Source of the DNA: Cryobacterium sp.
Lineage (GTDB): Bacteria > Actinomycetota > Actinomycetes > Actinomycetales > Microbacteriaceae
DNA length: 37,939 nt
Assembly (NCBI GenBank): GCA_014376815.1
Contig: JACMQV010000024.1
Span: 1 to 37,939, forward strand
Reading direction: 5' to 3'
Shown here: in pieces, positions 33,097-37,939 of the stretch
How positions within the stretch are numbered: the first letter of the stretch is position 1
How the letters are laid out: each line of letters opens with the position of its first letter
Program-made: the position numbers and the translations under genes
The notes under the pieces: model-generated
The model's input: the letters and a program-made list of their open reading frames with translations, nothing else
Told to the model about the DNA's origin: nothing
The model's database searches: none

Positions 33097-33911
33097 GCGA
33101 CACGAACATGACCGACAGGAACCCTTCGGCCGCGGCATCCGCTGCCGAAGCGCCCCCCATGGTGCTGGCCGAGCAGGTCTCGAAGAGCTTCGGCTCGAAC
33201 GAGGTGCTCAAGAGCATCTCCCTCGAGGTCAAGCGCGGCGAGGTGATGTGCCTGGTCGGGCCCAGCGGATCGGGCAAGTCCACGTTCCTGCGCTGCATCA
33301 ACCACCTGGAGGTGCTCTCCGCGGGCCGGCTCAGCGTTGACGGTGAGCTGATCGGCTACCGCGAGGCGAACGGCAAGCTCTACGAGATGGCGCCCAAGGA
33401 AGCGGCCCGGCAGCGCCGGGACATCGGGATGGTGTTCCAGCGCTTCAACCTGTTCCCCCACATGACGGCGCTGCAGAACGTGATGGAGGCGCCGATCCGG
33501 GTGAAGGGGCTGCCCAAGGCCCAGGTGGAGCAGAACGCGCTCGGCCTGCTGGCCCGGGTGGGTCTGGCCGAGCGGGCGAACTACTATCCGGCACACCTCT
33601 CGGGCGGTCAGCAGCAGCGCGTGGCGATCGCCCGTGCACTCGCCATGGAGCCCAAGCTGATGCTCTTCGACGAGCCGACCAGCGCGCTCGACCCCGAGCT
33701 CGTCGGCGAGGTGCTCGACGTGATGAAGGGTCTGGCCAAATCGGGCATGACCATGATCGTGGTGACTCACGAGATGGGCTTCGCCAAGGAGGTCGCCGAC
33801 TCGCTCGTCTTCATGGACGGCGGCGTGGTCGTCGAGGCGGGGGATCCGGACGAGGTCCTGTCGAACCCGCAGCACCGGCGCACCCAGGCGTTCCTGTCGA
33901 AGGTGCTGTAA
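33093..33911 (+). CDS. polar amino-acid ABC transporter ATP-binding protein
   Basis: A 272-residue ATPase. Walker [10 protein letters not shown] (56-64), Q-loop Q116, signature LSGGQQQR (169-176), Walker B LMLFDE (D193, E194) and switch H226 are all intact. It energises amino-acid import with the preceding permease and binding protein. The GTG at 33093 has a GGAGG at 7 nt and overlaps the permease stop (GTGA); an ATG at 33108 is a less likely start. A long hairpin follows 14 bp after the stop. Confidence 0.95.
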   Translation: MSDTNMTDRNPSAAASAAEAPPMVLAEQVSKSFGSNEVLKSISLEVKRGEVMCLVGPSGSGKSTFLRCINHLEVLSAGRLSVDGELIGYREANGKLYEMAPKEAARQRRDIGMVFQRFNLFPHMTALQNVMEAPIRVKGLPKAQVEQNALGLLARVGLAERANYYPAHLSGGQQQRVAIARALAMEPKLMLFDEPTSALDPELVGEVLDVMKGLAKSGMTMIVVTHEMGFAKEVADSLVFMDGGVVVEAGDPDEVLSNPQHRRTQAFLSKVL

Positions 33912-33924
33912 GCAAGACCGACCG

Positions 33925-33980
33925 TCGCCGTTCGCGCCGGGAGCCCACGCACCAGCGGGTACTCTCGGCGCGAACGGCGA
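33925..33980. terminator. bidirectional hairpin between converging genes
   Basis: Arms 33925-33943 and 33962-33980 pair at 18 of 19 positions (TCGCCGTTCGCGCC / reverse), and CCC/GGG in the loop adds more pairs. It lies between the ATPase stop (33911) and the converging aldo/keto reductase stop (34000), with no T-tract; the GC-rich stem fits an actinobacterial terminator. Confidence 0.65.
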
Positions 33981-33999
33981 TTCTCGTCGGGCTGCGGGA

Positions 34000-35010
34000 C
34001 TACGCCGGGCGGCTCTGCGGCGCGGTGGCGGAGGTCATCGCCGAGTCGTGTTCGACGACGTCGCCGAGCACCTCGTCGATCGCCAGCATGCTCTCGGCCG
34101 GGATCTTCACGCCCGCGGCCTGAACGTTCTCCCGCACCTGCTCGGGGCGGGAGGCTCCGACCAGGGCGGCCGAGACGTTGTCGTTCTGAAGCACCCAGGC
34201 GACGGCCAGCTGAGCCATCGACAGGTTGAGGTCGTCCGCGATCGGCTTGAGGTTCTGCACGCGGGTCAGCACGTCGTCGTTCATGAACCGGCTGATCATG
34301 TCCGCGCCGCCCTTGAGGTCGGTGGCCCGCGAACCGGCCGGCGGGGCCTGGCCGGGCTTGTACTTGCCGGTGAGCACGCCCTGGGCCACGGGGGACCAGA
34401 CGATCTGGCCTACGCCGAGTTCGCGGGCGGTCGGCACGACCTCGTCTTCGATGACGCGCCACAGCATCGAGTACTGCGGCTGGCTCGAGATCAGGCTGAA
34501 GCCCAGCTCCGTGGAGAGTGCGTGCCCGGCCCGCAGTTGCGCGGCCGTCCACTCGCTCACGCCGATGTAGAGCGCCTTGCCCTGCCGAACGATATCGGCG
34601 AAGGCCTGCATCGTCTCTTCCAGCGGGGTCTCGGTGTCGTAGCGGTGCGCCTGGTAGAGGTCGACGTAGTCGGTCTGCAGGCGGGTCAGGGAGCCGTTGA
34701 TCGACTCCATGATGTGCTTGCGGGAGAGCCCGACGTCGTTGTGCCCGCGCGGACCGGTGGGCCAGTAGACCTTGGTGAAGATCTCGAGGCTTTCGCGGCG
34801 CTGGCCCTTGAGGGCGTCGCCGAGCACGGATTCCGCCTTGGTGTTCGCGTAGACGTCGGCGGTGTCGAAGCTGGTGATGCCCTCGTCGAGCGCGGCGTGC
34901 ACACACTGTGTGGCGATGTCGTTTTCAACCTGAGAGCCGTGGGTGAGCCAGTTGCCATAGGTGATTTCGGAGATTTTCAGGCCCGAAGAGCCGAGGTAGC
35001 GGAATTCCAT
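34000..35010 (-). CDS. aldo/keto reductase (Kv-beta/voltage-gated subunit-like)
   Basis: A 336-residue reductase of the beta-subunit branch. It starts MEFRYLGSSGLKISEITYGNW and has D49 and Y54 in SFDTADVYAN, K80 in FTKVYW and H122 in LYQAHRYD. SPVAQGVLTGKY and ALVGASRPEQVRENVQAAG are family signatures. It would reduce a carbonyl with NADPH. TAGGCT 6 nt upstream indicates a leaderless start. It is unrelated in sequence to the two other reductases in this window. Confidence 0.93.
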   Translation of the reverse strand: MEFRYLGSSGLKISEITYGNWLTHGSQVENDIATQCVHAALDEGITSFDTADVYANTKAESVLGDALKGQRRESLEIFTKVYWPTGPRGHNDVGLSRKHIMESINGSLTRLQTDYVDLYQAHRYDTETPLEETMQAFADIVRQGKALYIGVSEWTAAQLRAGHALSTELGFSLISSQPQYSMLWRVIEDEVVPTARELGVGQIVWSPVAQGVLTGKYKPGQAPPAGSRATDLKGGADMISRFMNDDVLTRVQNLKPIADDLNLSMAQLAVAWVLQNDNVSAALVGASRPEQVRENVQAAGVKIPAESMLAIDEVLGDVVEHDSAMTSATAPQSRPA

Positions 35011-35016
35011 GCACTC

Positions 35017-35022
35017 AGCCTA
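35017..35022 (-). promoter_or_regulatory. -10 element, leaderless aldo/keto reductase gene
   Basis: On the minus strand TAGGCT ends 6 nt before the ATG at 35010, just after the hrpA stop codon. Confidence 0.5.
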
Positions 35023-35039
35023 GACGGATGCGCGCAGTT

Positions 35040-37939
35040 CTAGCCCGTCAGGGCCTTGTGGATGCGCTGCAGGGACACGGGCTCCGCGGCCTTGAGCTCC
35101 TGGGCGAAGAGGCTGATCCGCAGCTCCTCGATCAGCCAGCGCGCCCGCACAAGGTTGGCGGCTGCGCTCGGCTGCAGGGGGATCTTGCCGCCGGCATCCT
35201 CGAACCGGCCCGTGGCCGCCTGGCTCTCGTTCATCCAGACCCGGTCGCGGCTGGGGTTGTCGCCGAGCTTCACGATCCGGGCGGTGATCCCGGCCAGGTA
35301 GCGCGGCAGGTGCCGCAGTTGCACGAGCCCGGTGGCACTGACGAAGCCGGGGTAGACGAGCCCGGCCAACTGCGCGCGGGCATCCGTCAGAGCCGGCAGC
35401 AGGGCCATGCTGGTGGAGGCCTTGAGCGCCTTGTCGGCGGCGCGCGCGGCGGTCAGGATGCGGGCGACGAGGCCCACCGTGTCGAACATGGAGTCCATCA
35501 CCACGCCGGAGACGCGGTCGCGGATGGTGTCGAACTCGGCCTTCATGAAGACCTGGCCGCCCGGCTTCACCCGGAAGAGCACGTCATCGACGCTCGCGGC
35601 CAGGCAGTCGTCGAACAGGGCCTGGGTGCTTCGGTACGGGCTCGTGGCGAGGCTGAGCTTCTCGGCCCCGGTCAGGTGCTGCTGGACATAGGCCACCGGG
35701 GACGGCGTGGCCAGCAACAGCAGCCGGCGCACCCCGCCGGGCAGGGTGCGGGCCTGCTCGGCCTCCGTGCTCATCATGCGGATCGCGACCGAGGTGCCCT
35801 CGTCGACCAGGGTCGGGTAGCCGCGGATGGTGTTGTCACCCTGTCTGGTGTCGAGGAAGCGGGGCAGCTCCGGGAAATCCCAGGTGGTGAGGCCGGTGCG
35901 CTCGATCGCATTGGTGGGGGTGGCTGCGGATGCCGCGGCGACGCTCTCGCGGGCCTGCGTGCCGAGCCGGCGCTGCAGGTCGGTCAGGTCCTTCCCGGAG
36001 GCGATCGGGCGCCCGCGCTCGTCGACCACGCGGAACGTCATGCGTAGGTGGGCGGGCACCCGGACCAGGTCGAAATTGTTCGCCGTCACCGGCACGTAGG
36101 TGAGTTTCTGGATCAGTCCGGCGAGCGTCTCGGCGAAGGGCACATCGTCACGGTCGAACACGCTCCGACCGGCAGCCGCGCCGGTCGACACCCCGACGGA
36201 CACGCCGCTCGCGCCGGATACCCCGACCATTACCTCTCCCGGCGCCGGCGGCAGCTCGGTCAGAAGCCGCTTCGCCCAGTCGCCCGCGGGCACCACGTTG
36301 CGGCGGATGCTCTTCGGCAACGATTTGAGCAGGGCCGTGACCAGGTCGGCGCGGAGGCCGGGCACCTGCCAGTCGAATCCGCTGGGTGAGAGCCGCGCAA
36401 GCAGGGCGAGCGGAATCTGCACGGTCACGCCATCGTCATCCGCGCCCGGTTCGAACCGGTAGCTCAGGGTGAGCTTCTGGTCGCCCTGGCGCCAGATCGG
36501 CGGGAATACGGCCTCGTCGATCTCCGGCGCGTCCTCGGGGACCAGCGCCTCGGCGGTCATCGTGAGCAGGTCGGGGGTCTGCGTCCGGGCCTGCCGCCAC
36601 CAGGTCTCGAAGGTGCGCGTGGAGCATACGTCGGCGGGAATACGTTTCTGGTAGAACTCGAACACGGCCTCGTCGTCGAACAGGATGTCGCGGCGGCGGG
36701 TGCGTTCCTCGAGCTCGGCGAGATCCTTGCGCAGGGTCGTGTTCGCCCGGTCGAAAGCGGTGACCCGCTGGTCGATCCGGTCGAGGTCCCACTCACCTTC
36801 TACGAGGGCGTTACGGATGAACAGGTCGCGCGCGTAGGCCGGGTCGACGCGGGAGAACTGGATCCGGCGGCGCGGCACGATCGGCACCCCGTAGAGCGTG
36901 ACCCGCTCGTAGGCGACGACCGCGCCCTGCTTCTTCTCCCAGTGCGGCTCGGAGTAGCTGTGCTTGCACAGGTCACCGGCGAGCGGCTCGGCCCAGGCCG
37001 GGTCGACGACGGCGTTCATGCGGGCGAACAGGCGGCTGGTCTCCACGAGTTCGGCGCTCATCACTGCCGACGGCTGTTTCTTGGCCAGGGCCGAGCCGGG
37101 GAACAGCACGAAGCGCTGCTGGCGCGCGCCCACGTAGTCCTTCTTGGCCATGTCTTTCAGGCCGATGTGGCTGAGTAGCCCGGCCAGCAGCGAGCGGTGC
37201 ACACCGTCGGGGTTGACGCTCGGTTCGCCGAGGTGCAGGCCGAGCGGCTTAGCCATCTGGCGCAGCTGGCGCAGCACGTCTTGCCACTCGCGTACCCGCA
37301 GATAGTTCAGGAACTCGTTCTTGCACAGCCGGCGGAACGCGCTCGAGCCGAGTTCGGCCTGCTGTTTTTCGAGGTAGTTCCAGAGGTTGAGCAGGCTGAG
37401 AAAGTCGCTCGTCGGGTCAACGAATCGGGCGTGCAGCTGGTCGGCCTGGCCGCGGCGCTCGAGCGGGCGTTCGCGCGGGTCCTGAATCGTGAGGCCCGCG
37501 ACGATGGCCATCACCTCACGGCTGGTGCCCTGGGTCTTCGACTCGATCACCATCCGGCCGAAGCGCGGGTCGATCGGCAGCTGCGCGAGCTGCTGGCCGA
37601 TGCGGGTCAGCTTCGATCCGGTGCCGAGCGCGCCCGGGTGCACCGCGCCGAGCTCAGAGAGCAGGTCGAGGCCGTCCTTGATGTTGCGGCTGTCGGGCGG
37701 GGTGAGAAACGGGAAGGACGCGATATCGCCAAGGCCGAGGGAGATCATCTGCAGAATCACGGCCGCAAGGTTGGTGCGCAGAATCTCCGGCTCGGTATAT
37801 TCCGGCCGGCGCATAAAGTCTTCTTCGGAATATAGCCGAATGGCTATACCGTCGCTCGTGCGGCCGCTGCGGCCGCTGCGCTGGTTCGCAGAGGCCTGCG
37901 AGATGGCCTCGATGGGCAGCCGCTGCACCTTGGACCGCA
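35040..37939 (-). CDS. hrpA: ATP-dependent RNA helicase HrpA, C-terminal part (cut by window edge)
   Basis: About 966 C-terminal residues of a DEAH-box helicase; the N-terminal ATP-binding part lies beyond the right edge. The visible frame starts inside the second RecA domain, at RSKVQRLPIEAISQASANQRSGRSGR, which contains motif VI (QRSGRSGR). The winged-helix and ratchet domains follow (LGLGDIASFPFLTPPD, LDLLSELGA, IGQQLAQLPIDPRFGRMVIE), then an OB-fold-like part and the large HrpA-specific C-terminal region (DUF3418). HrpA acts in ribosome rescue and mRNA processing in E. coli. A Gly/Ser/Val/Ala insertion (about 36160-36240) interrupts the C-terminal region. Confidence 0.95.
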   Translation of the reverse strand, partial: RSKVQRLPIEAISQASANQRSGRSGRTSDGIAIRLYSEEDFMRRPEYTEPEILRTNLAAVILQMISLGLGDIASFPFLTPPDSRNIKDGLDLLSELGAVHPGALGTGSKLTRIGQQLAQLPIDPRFGRMVIESKTQGTSREVMAIVAGLTIQDPRERPLERRGQADQLHARFVDPTSDFLSLLNLWNYLEKQQAELGSSAFRRLCKNEFLNYLRVREWQDVLRQLRQMAKPLGLHLGEPSVNPDGVHRSLLAGLLSHIGLKDMAKKDYVGARQQRFVLFPGSALAKKQPSAVMSAELVETSRLFARMNAVVDPAWAEPLAGDLCKHSYSEPHWEKKQGAVVAYERVTLYGVPIVPRRRIQFSRVDPAYARDLFIRNALVEGEWDLDRIDQRVTAFDRANTTLRKDLAELEERTRRRDILFDDEAVFEFYQKRIPADVCSTRTFETWWRQARTQTPDLLTMTAEALVPEDAPEIDEAVFPPIWRQGDQKLTLSYRFEPGADDDGVTVQIPLALLARLSPSGFDWQVPGLRADLVTALLKSLPKSIRRNVVPAGDWAKRLLTELPPAPGEVMVGVSGASGVSVGVSTGAAAGRSVFDRDDVPFAETLAGLIQKLTYVPVTANNFDLVRVPAHLRMTFRVVDERGRPIASGKDLTDLQRRLGTQARESVAAASAATPTNAIERTGLTTWDFPELPRFLDTRQGDNTIRGYPTLVDEGTSVAIRMMSTEAEQARTLPGGVRRLLLLATPSPVAYVQQHLTGAEKLSLATSPYRSTQALFDDCLAASVDDVLFRVKPGGQVFMKAEFDTIRDRVSGVVMDSMFDTVGLVARILTAARAADKALKASTSMALLPALTDARAQLAGLVYPGFVSATGLVQLRHLPRYLAGITARIVKLGDNPSRDRVWMNESQAATGRFEDAGGKIPLQPSAAANLVRARWLIEELRISLFAQELKAAEPVSLQRIHKALTG

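Overview
The window is a chromosomal segment of a very GC-rich actinobacterium. The order mscL, fmdB-like gene, 5-formyltetrahydrofolate cyclo-ligase, galU, RimJ-type acetyltransferase, sepX/glpR-type membrane protein is an actinobacterial neighbourhood. The small C-terminal-PPHW protein, the 40-residue lysine-rich protein and the overall protein style suggest Micrococcales, most likely Microbacteriaceae. The family-level assignment is inference from memory of these families. No rRNA, insertion sequence, prophage or CRISPR array is visible.

Layout. 1-4.1 kb: a large DUF4011-type superfamily 1 helicase-like protein whose Walker A lysine and motif II acidic pair are lost, overlapped by a small conserved gene. 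4.4-8.75 kb: the housekeeping block listed above, with no moeA/glp gene between galU and the acetyltransferase. 8.8-9.85 kb: tRNA-Ala(CGC) with a strong terminator, then a zinc-ribbon plus Vsr/DUF559-like nuclease-fold protein. 9.9-14.3 kb: an accessory catabolic cluster: a SnoaL-like protein and an NCS1 permease on the minus strand, diverging from a PF04199 cyclase-family hydrolase, an XRE-cupin regulator and an agmatinase-family ureohydrolase. 14.3-15.85 kb: an AlaX-like editing hydrolase and two small proteins. 15.9-19.3 kb: a ThrE exporter translationally overlapped by an acyl-CoA dehydrogenase, and a DUF4349 lipoprotein. 19.4-21.2 kb: an alpha/beta hydrolase and an aldo/keto reductase. 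21.3-28.3 kb: a minus-strand operon (aldehyde dehydrogenase, AMP-forming acyl-CoA ligase, GMC oxidoreductase) that can be read as alcohol to aldehyde to acid to acyl-CoA, diverging from a PucR-family regulator with an operator-like palindrome. 27.8-31 kb: aldo/keto reductase, MFS transporter, rhodanese. 31.2-33.9 kb: a complete polar amino-acid ABC importer. 34-37.9 kb: an aldo/keto reductase and the C-terminal part of HrpA, cut by the window edge.

Two gene-level anomalies stand out. The first helicase is probably a pseudo-ATPase. The PucR regulator has no stop codon where its family ends and reads on about 460 bases antisense through the convergent aldo/keto reductase; a single base change would explain this. 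Twelve start codons have a (T)ANNNT hexamer 6-7 nt upstream and mostly lack a Shine-Dalgarno sequence, which points to frequent leaderless transcription. No single locus here is clearly a new defence or mobile system; the best candidates for new biology are the degenerate helicase pair, the zinc-ribbon nuclease-fold protein and the two uncharacterised catabolic clusters.
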